NCBI RefSeq assembly: GCF_905220565.1
Contig: NC_059414.1
Location: forward strand, 12,894,001-12,958,000
Reading direction: 5' to 3'
Length of the DNA stretch: 64,000 nt
Source: Melitaea cinxia
Lineage: Eukaryota; Arthropoda; Insecta; Lepidoptera; Nymphalidae
How positions within the stretch are numbered: the first letter of the stretch is position 1; the number at the start of each line of letters is the position of its first letter. A program made the translations under genes and the position numbers. Below are positions 18,207-28,061 of this stretch, piece after piece. Under the pieces are notes generated by a model. That model searched no databases. It saw only the letters and a program-made list of their open reading frames with translations, and was not told the origin of the DNA.

Positions 18207-18500
18207 GATATGCATGGGTCTCGGCGGCCTCCTCTCTCATCCGCTCGTCATTCTCCTTCTGGGACATAACTGTTTCGCAGAAGGAGACCATCGTTACGCG
18301 TGTGCCATACGGCTGCTCCGCCAGGTCCTCCCCCCACCTCCGCATTATTGCTTCTTGCCCCATCCGGCGCACCCGTAGCATCCCGTCCAATGCGAGGTTC
18401 TCACCGAGAACCCTCCTACCCGAGACGTATGAGTAGATGTAGGCAAGGAAACCCTCCATGAGAATAAATACCCTACAATACCATCGATAACAATAAGAGG
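18207..18500 (-). pseudogene. C-terminal fragment of a second LINE, possibly R1 clade
   Basis: The minus-strand frame reads VLGENLALDGMLRVRRMGQE, RRWGEDLAEQPYGTR, then SFCETVMSQKENDERMREEA. The FCE-VM--KE-ER-RE ending resembles the C-terminus of R1-like retrotransposon proteins. It abuts the plus-strand fragment that ends at 18206. The clade is inferred from pattern memory. Confidence 0.45.
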
Positions 18501-19480
18501 CACTTCGCTTAAAATAGTAACAAAAAACAAATAAATGGGCAATTAGGTCACTGCTGACCAGTGTGACCAATTTGTATTCAAAAAGTGTACAAATGAGGTT
18601 AAAATAACTTTATTCCGGCGATACTGCCAGTCTTTTTACACTTGCAGCCTGTGAATTAATAATGTCACGAAGGCCTACACCATCCTGCGTATTAAATTTA
18701 ATAATGCGTTTAGGGCGCTGTTGGGGCTCCCGTAACACTGTAGTTCATCATATTGATTAATTTGATTTTTATTTTATTTGTTTTGTATTTCGTTTTTTTT
18801 TTTGGCATAAATTATGTGTGGGACGTATTAACATTATTCAAAAATGCGATTTTTACCATGGTTTTAATTTCATTTGCGGAGCTCGATATTTCAACATTGG
18901 CTATGAACAAGAAGCTTATCTAGTACAAAACACTATAAGCTTCTTGGTTATGAACAAGACATTCGTCCCCCCGTTTCCGTTTTTTTGAATAATTTTAGCA
19001 ATAAAAATAACCACGTTAATCTAAATTAGTTTATAGGTTTAATGTTTAACTGCTGCTCATACATATGAATACCAATTACCACATATTATAATTCGAATAC
19101 TAAGTACGACGTGCACGCGTTCGGTAATATATTTTTTACTTGTATTTTTTTTATCTATAATACGCGGTCGCGTTTATAGAGAAATGTCAATTAATACCAT
19201 AGATTCCTGTTTATACCACAGTACTCTGTGACCATAGATAACCTGTGTCGAAATTCATGAAAAAGTTTTTTGATTTCGATTATCATAAGTAATATTTAGA
19301 TATTTTTTTTTACAAAAAGCTTGTATTTTTGAAATAAAAGTCTTTTTATGTAATGTTTACTATAAATTAAATACGATAATTACGTTTTTTTACGTAAAGT
19401 AGCCAATATGGCCGATTTCAAACAGTTTTAAATATCGTGGGTTTGTGTATATTGTAAAGAAAAATATAGAAACTTTCATA
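18501..19480. other. Non-coding; includes a hairpin at 18909-18945 and the zinc-finger gene's 5' flank
   Basis: An 11-bp perfect inverted repeat AAGAAGCTTAT / ATAAGCTTCTT (18909-18919 and 18935-18945) is flanked by the direct repeat GG(C/T)TATGAACAAG. 19400-19480 is the probable 5' UTR of the downstream gene; no TATA box is evident. Confidence 0.6.
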
Positions 19481-22400
19481 ATGGCTAAGAAGAAGGGATT
19501 TAAAAAGAATACTACTAAGAAAGCTGCACCGGCCAAAGCATCATCAATAACAGATTCAATAAATTCTGAAGTGATAGCCGCTGCCCTTAGTTCTGTTAAT
19601 CAACCAGTTTTCTTAAAAGTGTGCAGACTTTGCGAAGCGAAAGATGGCCCGTTTTTAAATATATTTGATCCTGACATGATAACCGCTAAGAAAATAGAGG
19701 TCGTGATGCCTTTTTGTGTAAGTAAAAAGTTTTTTAATAAGTCTAATTAAAAAATTAGAGTAAGTCCAATAGGTACGTTTATATTATATGTTTTTATCTG
19801 TCGCTTACCTCGTTCGTTGATCTTCACCTTATAACTATATCTGATCCTACTTACCACTTTCCTAACTTATTTATGTGGATCTAAGTGTGTATGTAGTTAA
19901 GTATGTATATGTATTTTATATTACTACATACATTCAAAATTAGTCACATAATCCGCCAACCCGCAATGGAGCAGTGTGGTGAATTAACCTCCAAACCTTC
20001 TTCTACATGGAGAAAAAGGCCTATGCCCAACAGTGGGATGTATAGGCTGAATGTGTATTACAGAATAAGCTTATAGCCTTAATATTATTATCAACCCTTT
20101 TTGTTTTATCACTTTATCACTCTTGCACTACTGTGCCCTGCAGTAAGATCGTTTCTATTGATAGAGTGGTAGAGATATCTAGATAATTTCGCCCTTGCCA
20201 ACATTCTTTGTAAACATGACAAACAAATAAACGCTTCACACTCAACGGCCTTCAGTAAGATTTCTCCTTTGTCAGGGGTCTAGAAACACACACAATACAA
20301 AAACACAAACGCCCAGACCACGCTAAATATCTTTATGGCCAATACAAATTTGTGTTTGTCATGTGTGGGAATCGAACCCGCGACCTATAGAGCAACATAC
20401 ATACAGTGCTGTAAATGCTGTGCCAGTGTATTGTCATTTACATAATAGATTTATATGTATGTTTTTAAAGTGCAATAAAGAATACACTACTACATCCCGT
20501 ATGATAGATTAAACTTGTTGAAAGAATGCGATTAGTAGATGTTTAAGTTATTGTATATGAAGGGTTAATTATTACAAAAAAAGTAAAAAAAAAAATGAAA
20601 TTTTTTCTATACTCTATACCAGGGGTTCCCAAACTTGTTTTGTCTACTGCCCACTTTGAGAATAAATTATTTTATAATGCCCCCATTTTTTCACCAACTT
20701 AAAAACCACTATAATTTCAAATTAAATTAATTATTGCGAGCTATATTAGCAGGGATTAAACATTAATTCTAAACGAGACTTTTACTATAACCCGCAAGAG
20801 TTAACTTGAGACCTGAGCGCAGTAGGTAGTACACAGCGGCGCTCAGGTCTCAATTTAATTCTTACGGGCTACATCTGCCAATGAGAATGATTATTGAAAT
20901 GCAGCTTTATAGTATTTAGACAGAGTATCTTTTACTCAAAATAAAACAAACATAATCTATTCTAATATAAAAACTAACATGAAAGATGATTATCGCTACC
21001 TAAGCCTCTACACAACGCCACCGTTTTTTTTCTAGGTCTTTTACCCCTTTAGGCCTGCAGCGCCCCCAAGAGGGCATTGTCGCCACTTTGGAAAAGGCTG
21101 CTCTATACAAATAAATAAAATTGGAGTGTCTGTTTGTAATATTAAAATAACCACTTTTTACTAAATGCATACAGATGTATACACGGCGCATATATCAAAA
21201 TAACATTTTTACAATTTTTGTCCATCCGTCCGCCCGTCCGTCCGCCCGTCCGTCCGTCCGAGATTAGTAATAAAATAAGTGATCGCAAAAAAAAAAATTG
21301 CTATCAGTAATGAACTTATCAGTAATGAACTTAGCAGTAACGAAATAAATATAGCTTTTAATTTTTACTTGTATTACGTGTATTGTGTTTTTGATGAAAT
21401 TTTTTAGTATTATTGTATTTTTTACAGTATTTAGGTATAATTATGTACCCTTAAGAATTAGCTTCAAGTTAAGCAATAGATTCTTTTATATAAAAAAACA
21501 GCTCTTTATTTACTAATTTTTTATTTATCTTCTTTATTTTCAATGGTACTTTAATTCTTTTCAGATTGCAGAAAATGACGATTTACCACATAAAATTTGC
21601 TTCCGGTGCTCAGCAAAGGTTGAAGAGTTATATGAGTTCATACAAAAATGTATTAACACACAGAAAAGCTTACGAAAAACAATCGGAGCCAAAGGGCCTT
21701 TGGTTAATAAACCAAGGCATCGAGAACTATGGGAAGAGAAACTAAATCAGTCAAATATATCAAATGATGATATCTGTGATGCATTAATTAAAAAAGCTAT
21801 GGAAGGTATCAAGGATATACCCCTAAATCTAATACCTCTTGATGAAGATGACATTCCACGCAAAAATAAAGCAAGTAAAAATAATTTGGTTATAAAAGAG
21901 AATACACAAGTTAATCTTGATGAATCCCTAGACAAAAATGACACAAACGTTTCAAAAAGAGCTAAAGTAGAAACTAGTAAACTTGAGCAATTAATTTCAG
22001 AAACTTTAATAGCAAATCCTGCAAGTAAAGTTAATGAGAGTGAAAAGAAACATGTAACATCTGAAGAAATAGATATTTCTAATGTAAATAAGAAAGAAAA
22101 AGGTAGCAATAGTACACTTAATGAATCTTGTACTAAAAATGTCGACGATAAACAAACTTTACAGACAAATACTTTTAGTTTAGAAGACACGAAACCCCAA
22201 CCAGCACCTGCATTCAATATAATGGACCATGTTAGTATGATTAAAGTAAATGGCGTTGGTGTATTATTTCAGTGCAAAATGTGTAACAGGAATTTTCTAA
22301 AAAAAGAAGTCGTTATGTCTCACGCATGTGCGAAAAACGGTCCCAATAAGATGGCTGGACCAAAAAATATTGTTCCGCACGAACCACCTAAAATTACGTC

Positions 22401-23487
22401 AGTGAAATATATCAATACAAAAGAAACTAAAAAACCTGAAGCAGTTAATAACAAACAATCAATCAGTCAATTTATCGACCTTGACGATGATGATGAGGAT
22501 GACAAACCTTTAGTAGTAAAAAAACCAAAACCTAAAATAGGTCCTGCTAGTAAAGTTAAGCGTAACGATAATAAATCATCAGAGTCCTGTGCTTCTGTAT
22601 CTAATAATCAACCTTTGAGTGATGTTAAAACAAACACAAGTTCACAGCAGCCTGTAGTACAATTTCCCACTTTACCCAGTCTTAATAGCCGATATAAGCT
22701 TGTTCCTGGCCCTAATAATACCTTTACACTTGTTGAAGAAAAAGGAACTGATAACTTAGCGCCATCTCCAGAAAAAACAGAAATTGTTTCAAATGCCACA
22801 GTACCAAGTAAAGACAAACCTAGTACTCGTCAAACTATAGGGTCTAGAAGGAGTATTAAAGCTGGAAAATCTCAAAATACCACAGTAGAGGAAACACCTT
22901 CCACATCACCCCAATCAGTATCAACCCAGCCATATCCGGTGGGTTTATTTAAGACATTACCAAATAATACTGGTGCTGATGTATCAATAACACCAGAGTC
23001 TGTCACTTTCACCACACCAGCAATGAAGAAACAATCATACACTGTCGTACAAACTGGCAATCCTAGTAAATTACTTATATCCTCAAAACCACAAGCAGTT
23101 GAGGAAGTGCCAAAAAAGAGACAAAGGAAAACGAGACAGGAGGTAAAAGTAGACGAATCTAATAAAGAACCTTTTTCTGTAACATTAGAAGACACAGCTC
23201 CACCAAGAGATCCCGGGTTCTTCACTTTTATCAATGTTGATCCCTTATTGCAACCATCTTATGTGCTACCAACGAATAACATAATCCAAGAATCGCAAAT
23301 ATCGACATCTACGAGTGTTTTAAAACAAAACGAGAAAGATAAGGATAACAACTACACTTGTAATATATGTAATGAGAGCTTTACTAGAGAAAAAAAGCTA
23401 TTGGCGCACATACAATCTCACTACACTAAAATGGACGAGGAAGATCAATTAAGAGCAGAAAAAGTTCCCAGGAAACGAAGAAAATAG
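19481..23487 (+). CDS. ZAD-C2H2 zinc-finger protein, two exons, 719 aa
   Basis: Exon 1 is 19481-19717 (79 codons) ending TTTTGT|GTAAGT. Exon 2 is 21565-23487 after TTCTTTTCAG. The intron is phase 0. Joined, they rebuild a zinc-finger-associated domain (ZAD): Cys48 and Cys51 (CRLC) in exon 1, Cys91 and Cys94 (CFRC) in exon 2, followed by KVEELYEFIQKC. ZADs are arthropod dimerisation modules of nuclear DNA-binding proteins. Downstream is a long Ser/Thr/Lys-rich disordered region with an acidic run (LDDDDEDD). A defective finger (FQCKMCNRNF ... HAC) keeps the two Cys but not the His pair. One canonical C2H2 finger lies near the C-terminus (CNICNESF ... HIQSH), and the protein ends with basic KVPRKRRK, a likely nuclear signal. 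The start ATG at 19481 has A at -3 and G at +4. One good finger is too few for typical specific DNA recognition, so this may act mainly as a dimerising cofactor. Orthology to a named gene is not claimed. Confidence 0.92.
19951..20053 (+). repeat. Family B SINE, 3' part
   Basis: ATCCGCCAACCCGCAATGG through CAGTGGGATGTATAGGCTGA; 5'-truncated copy. Confidence 0.75.
20300..20432 (-). repeat. Family B SINE, tRNA-like head
   Basis: In reverse orientation it contains the B-box GGTTCGATTCC (20367-20377) within GGTCGCGGGTTCGATTCCC, and the CTGGGCGTTTGTG segment. It is inverted relative to the piece at 19951. Confidence 0.75.
20620..21100. mobile_element. hAT-type non-autonomous element (481 bp) with 8-bp target duplication
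   Basis: The 8-mer CTCTATAC is present exactly at 20612-20619 and 21101-21108. The element starts CAGGGGTTCCCAAAC and ends in GGAAAAGGCTG; the ends are imperfect inverted repeats (CAG..-TTCCAAA type). Both the CAG/CTG ends and the 8-bp duplication are hallmarks of hAT transposons. It is too short for a transposase. Inside, a 31-bp hairpin arm pair around TTGAGACCTGAGCGC (20790-20820 and 20839-20870) could form a cruciform. It lies in the intron of the ZAD gene. Confidence 0.85.
21222..21261. repeat. (GTCC)n microsatellite
   Basis: About 40 bp of CCGT/CCGC tetranucleotides in the ZAD-gene intron. Confidence 0.9.
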
Positions 23488-23627
23488 TTAAACTAAGGAA
23501 TTAGTTGTAGAAATAGAATTTTATTGGTTTTTTATATAAGGACACTTTAATGTTTAATTTTAAGCATTTAATTTTATTCAAGTTTTGCAGACTTGGTGTG
23601 CTGTGTTAAAATATATGCTTTTTGGTA

Positions 23628-23762
23628 ATTATGTACAATCGAGGAGTTTCGTTTAACAAAAAAAAAAAAAAAAAAATAACCCTAACCTATCTAACTTAAG
23701 AAGTACAACGTTTAACGACAGTTTCGTTTAACCATAAATTACACTCCTCGATTGTACATAAT
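23628..23762. mobile_element. 135-bp MITE / hairpin in the ZAD-gene 3' flank
   Basis: Perfect 20-bp inverted ends ATTATGTACAATCGAGGAGT (23628-23647 and reverse complement 23743-23762) surround an A18 tract and short TTTCGTTTAAC repeats. It starts 140 bp after the stop codon, so it may lie in the 3' UTR, where it would fold into a stem. The target duplication is unclear. Confidence 0.75.
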
Positions 23763-24145
23763 ATCCTGCTTTTTTAGTTTTGGAGAAAGCATTCCAATTA
23801 ACAGTTATTTACAGCATTACAAGATATTTATATGTCACTGAACTCTTCTTAATTGGATTGACTTGATTTTGATACATCTTTTAATATGTAAACATAACGT
23901 GTTTTGAGACTGATTGATTGCCTGGATTTTAACAATTGGACTCTGTAGACGTTATTGTGTTCGGTTCAAAGCATTCTCTCGTTTCTAGGTTTATTGATAT
24001 ATTTTTTTTATAAAATCGAATCTCAATTATATTAATACCGATTTTTAAAAAAGAAACAGTCTGCAGTGTATACACATACGTAGGAAGACGATTTTCACGT
24101 CAATTTGTTTCCACATTTAATGCTTCTACAAGAAGTAAGCCAGCT

Positions 24146-24339
24146 CTGCTGAAAATTCCAAATAAAAAACGATGATTTATATGGGAAGTTATAGTAAACT
24201 TTAAATTTTCTAACTATTGTAGTAGAAGATAGATCTATCTGGAACCAGATAGTCCATATGGAATCCCTGTTTCAAACCCAGAATAGTTTACAATAACTTA
24301 ACATATAAATCATCGTTTTTTGTTTGGAATTTTCTAGCA
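24146..24339. mobile_element. ~190-bp MITE with 33-bp inverted repeats
   Basis: Arms at 24151-24183 and 24302-24334 match over 33 bp with one mismatch (core AAACGATGATTTATATG). The ends extend to CTGCT-GAAAATTCC. The interior is partly palindromic too (GATAGATCTATC). No ORF. The superfamily is not determined. Confidence 0.8.
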
Positions 24340-24463
24340 GGGAGAAAAGATTTGGCAGTAAAACTACTCTAAAAAAAAAAAAAAAAACACTGGTAATCTA
24401 TATTATAATTACCACCAGGTTTATACTGGTATAACCCTTATGGCTTTGAATTTAAGACCTTAC

Positions 24464-24556
24464 TAAACTGCTATATTTAATTCCATACATATATGGAATG
24501 GTATGTATGGAATTAAATAAAGCTTTATTATTATTATTATTATAAACTGCTATATT
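24464..24556 (+). mobile_element. Tiny 5'-truncated retroposon with 14-bp target duplication
   Basis: TAAACTGCTATATT occurs exactly at 24464-24477 and 24543-24556. Between them are only 65 bp ending AATAAAGCTTTATTATTATT, i.e. a polyadenylation signal plus a (TTA)n tail like the LINE tails at 8281 and 45127. This is the signature of target-primed reverse transcription that stopped almost at once. Confidence 0.85.
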
Positions 24557-24559
24557 GTC

Positions 24560-26530
24560 GGTCTAACTTGCACATGCGTAGCCGCGGGAGTGTAAATAAG
24601 TCAGTATTTTGATTTTTAAAAATAACACTTTTGTGCAAAGAAATAAAAGATATTTAAAGGCAGTACTGTCGTTATAAAGACGATCTTTGCTTACGAAGAA
24701 ATCGCTCTTATTAGCAACATAAAAGCAAAATCAGTTATTCCAAATCGTTTATAAAATTATTGTATATTTTCTAGATGAAGCTTCATATCAAATAATTTTA
24801 ATAATGAAAATAATAGCGAAGTTTTCTTGCAGTAAAAAAATCTTATTGTTCTGTTGACTGTCCAATCCATGGACAAATGCAGACCAAATTTGTCCATGTT
24901 ACCCACCTAGAATTTTATGTGCGTGTGACCATGTTTTATGATCTTTAATTTTGTTTATCACTAGGCGGTAGTTGCTATTTGAGCCGATGATATGTTTTTT
25001 ATTATCTGTGTAAAGAAACGAGGTGTGGTGACGATAAATATGTGTATTTTGATTTTTATATTAAACTAGCTGACCTGGCGAACTTCGTACCGCCCGTATT
25101 ATATTTAATTATAGTCTTCTCTTTAAGCATTTTTGCACTTAATGTGGTGTTAGATTTTTAAGTGGAAAAATAAAGTCTGTCTGTATTCAATTAAATTTAT
25201 TTAACAATTTTGTTACATGTAGTATTTGTGATGTTTTGTCTAAAATACGTTTAACTGATTATTGAAAATTGCAACATCAAATAAGAACAATGTCACTTGA
25301 GGACCGTTTAAATGATATAAGTATGATATATTATTCTTTATCACCATTAAATTATTATTAAATATATTAAAATGGCATATTTCTTTCGCAATTGTTAATC
25401 TAAAATTTGTTTCTTAATTGAGGCTGAACAGGTCCTGATGACTTTCGATTTCCTGCTGCTACACTAGTATTTGTAACTTGTGAGTCAAACTATCCACAGC
25501 CGGTGGAAAAGGCCCATAGTAAATAAAAAAATAATAAATTCTGTATTCGGATCAAATATTTTTACAATATCTTAATTCGCTAAACTGTGTGCCGTTTATC
25601 GTCGGTTTTAATGTTTGTCAACATAATTATATTGTAAAATATTATTTTTTTTTGTTTGCCATAGATATATAAAATTTTATCTAGCACGACTATCTTTTAT
25701 TTAAAATAAATAATTTTTGAAAGGAAAAACTTAATTATATTTAAAAACATAGTAATAGTTACGTAGTCTAAAGTGGTGCATATATTTCTACTAATAGGAA
25801 TTAATTTTATGTTTTATAATGCTAAGCTGTAGCTGTCTAAATATGGAAGGAAAACATGGACGAGAATTCGTTCTACTGTCATCGTGTTACTTGATTAAAC
25901 GGTTAATTTAAAAATATATTTGCCTTTTTTATCTTGACCAGTATAATTTCAACTTCTCATAATTGTTATCAATATGAATGGTTTCTATTTTATTTTATAA
26001 TTTCTTTTTTTTTCTTGTTATGTAATTGTAAATTTTTGTTTCGATTACATATAGTTTTTTTTTTATTTGTGTCTGAATATTATTGCCACTTAATATGTAC
26101 ATAAAATAGTTTGCTATTTTGTATTTTGCAATATTGATGTTCTGAAATGTGATGTCTGTAAAGATACATTAATTCAAAAGCTTTAAATAACATGTTCTGT
26201 CTACATTTTTGTATGATCCAACAAGAAAGAAGTACTGTCATTGTCAATTGTTTTTTTTTTTAAATACGATAAAATAATTATCTCAAGTTTAAAAAAAAGA
26301 TCGTATCGTTTTTTCTTTTTGTTTTTTCTTTTAAGTATTATATGTTAAGATGTACATGTTATTAAGAATTTAAAAATATATAAATATAATTTTCAACTAC
26401 TCTTTTTGTTTTATTTCGTTTCTAAATATTATATAGGTTAGGCTGACGAGCCCTGATGCAAAATAGTTAGTCTAGTGTGAAAATTTCTCCATAAGATTTT
26501 TTCTAACTTCATTATTTTTGTATATCTATA
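24560..26530. other. AT-rich non-coding; one family E start at about 25070
   Basis: Apart from an E-type start (AGCTGACCTGGCGAACTTCG, 25070-25090), I see no exon, ORF or bounded element. Confidence 0.4.
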
Positions 26531-27568
26531 CAGGATTACTTGTGATATGTCACGATCCCTTTAAGGGGTTGTTAGGAGGGGTATGGGTAATCACAAAAAT
26601 ATTTTAAAAAATCAATGTTCACCTATTTTAGATTTTTTTTTTTGATTTAATTATTATTGGTGAAAAAACCCCGAATCTATCACTTTAAAGGGCATTAAAA
26701 AGAAATTAATTGACGTATATTCGTAAAATCTTAATAGAATGATAAACAGTATTCTAAATAATAATAAATAACAACAAATATAACGATAACATATTGAATT
26801 TTCAACCCTTGACTCACCAAAGTTAAAAAGAGGAAAATAATTAATGTCTTTGTTTTGCAAACTTATGACGTACTGAAAAAAAAAATCTATGAACTTGTAC
26901 CTGCGTTTTATTTTAAAAATATCTACACTTCCGAAGCTATCCAACGAGCTACAATAACCATATTCAAACTCAAAACTAAAGTCTCAAAATCAAATAAATA
27001 GCAAGCAAAGAAGAATAAATAAAAAATCAATATTATAATTTTTTAACTATCTTTATTTACATGACCGTGTTCAGTGGAAGATCATATGTGGTCATGATCC
27101 TCAGCAGTAAGGAAACGACGAAGAAGAAGACTTATATAATGTTATTTCGTTTCATTTTCAATGTGGAACCCTTTATTACGAATACAAAGGCTTATTCTCT
27201 TCCTTAAAGTGCTTTTTACGACACTTGTTCCTAAAGTTTGCGTGATTTGTTCAGCAGCATTAATAATGTGAGTTTTCAATATTTCAATGTTCAGAACAGG
27301 TGACAAATTATACACTATATTGGTTGAGAATCGCTATCGTTATATTTGTTATTATTTATTATTATTTAGAATACTGTTTATAATTCTGTGAAGATTTTAC
27401 GAATATTCGTCAATTAATTTCTTTTTAATGCCCTAATTAAATTAAAAAAAAAAAAACATCTAAAATAGGTGAATATGGATTTTTTTATAATAATATTATT
27501 CTGTAATTGCCCATACCTCCTGACAACCCCTTAAAGGGATCGTGACATAGATATTACAAATAACCCTG
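26531..27568. mobile_element. 1.04-kb DNA transposon derivative with ~260-bp inverted repeats
   Basis: The left arm (26531 to about 26790) and right arm (about 27334 to 27568) are inverse complements over roughly 250 bp with scattered differences. A block near the ends, GATCCCTTTAAGGGGTTGT, is especially well conserved. The tips read CAGG(G/A)TTA(C/T)TTG, preceded by TA on the left. Between the arms is about 540 bp holding a transposase C-terminus remnant on the minus strand (27142-27300). Inference: an internally deleted Tc1/mariner-superfamily element with expanded terminal repeats. Confidence 0.8.
27142..27300 (-). pseudogene. Transposase C-terminus remnant
   Basis: The minus frame ending at TAA (27144-27142) reads EILKTHIINAAEQITQTLGT, then LRKRISLCIRNKGFHIENE. 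The LK-RI--A---I ... R---C----G-HIE layout is the familiar tail of insect Tc1/mariner-like transposases. The catalytic core is absent. Confidence 0.65.
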
Positions 27569-28061
27569 TGATTAAGGGGCCCGGTAGCGTTGCACTGAAT
27601 TCACTTATAAAATAAAACTACCGGGTTTGAACTGTGGTTCGGACGAGATTTATTGCACTAATTTAAACTAACGGTTAAGGCCTACTAGTCACCCTTGACC
27701 TCTCGCTTGGCCTGATCTCTCACAAAACAAATTTTCGTTTCTTCATATGGTATAATTTAAAACAAATGATAGCGCGATTTATTCTACTACTAACGCCATC
27801 TTGTAGTAAATAATAATATTATGTAAATTAACAATATATCAAACTTATAACTTAATTTACTTCACAAGTAACGCCCTCTTTTAATGAATAGAAAAAAATT
27901 ATACAAAATTAGCTTTATAAAATGATCTTAAACACCCTGTATAAAATATTAAGCTGTTCTACTATCGCATGTCGCGTTACTTATGCCATTTTTTAATTAT
28001 GAACCAATAAACTATTTTAGCTTTTTAAATTTATAGATATCCTTTTTTAAATTCGAAGAAG
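27569..28061. other. Non-coding spacer between two DNA transposons
   Basis: A short inverted pair (CCGGTAG near 27590 and CTACCGG near 27617) is present; otherwise nothing recognised. Confidence 0.4.

Larger units (their letters stand above)
19718..21564 (+). other. Intron of the ZAD zinc-finger gene
   Basis: 1847 bp, phase 0, with GTAAGT donor and TTCTTTTCAG acceptor. It contains two family B SINE pieces, a 481-bp hAT element and a (GTCC)n tract. Confidence 0.9.

Noticed and set aside
21747..23234. Minus-strand open frames up to 156 codons opposite the zinc-finger exon
   Set aside because: Low-complexity shadows of the long ZAD-gene exon 2.
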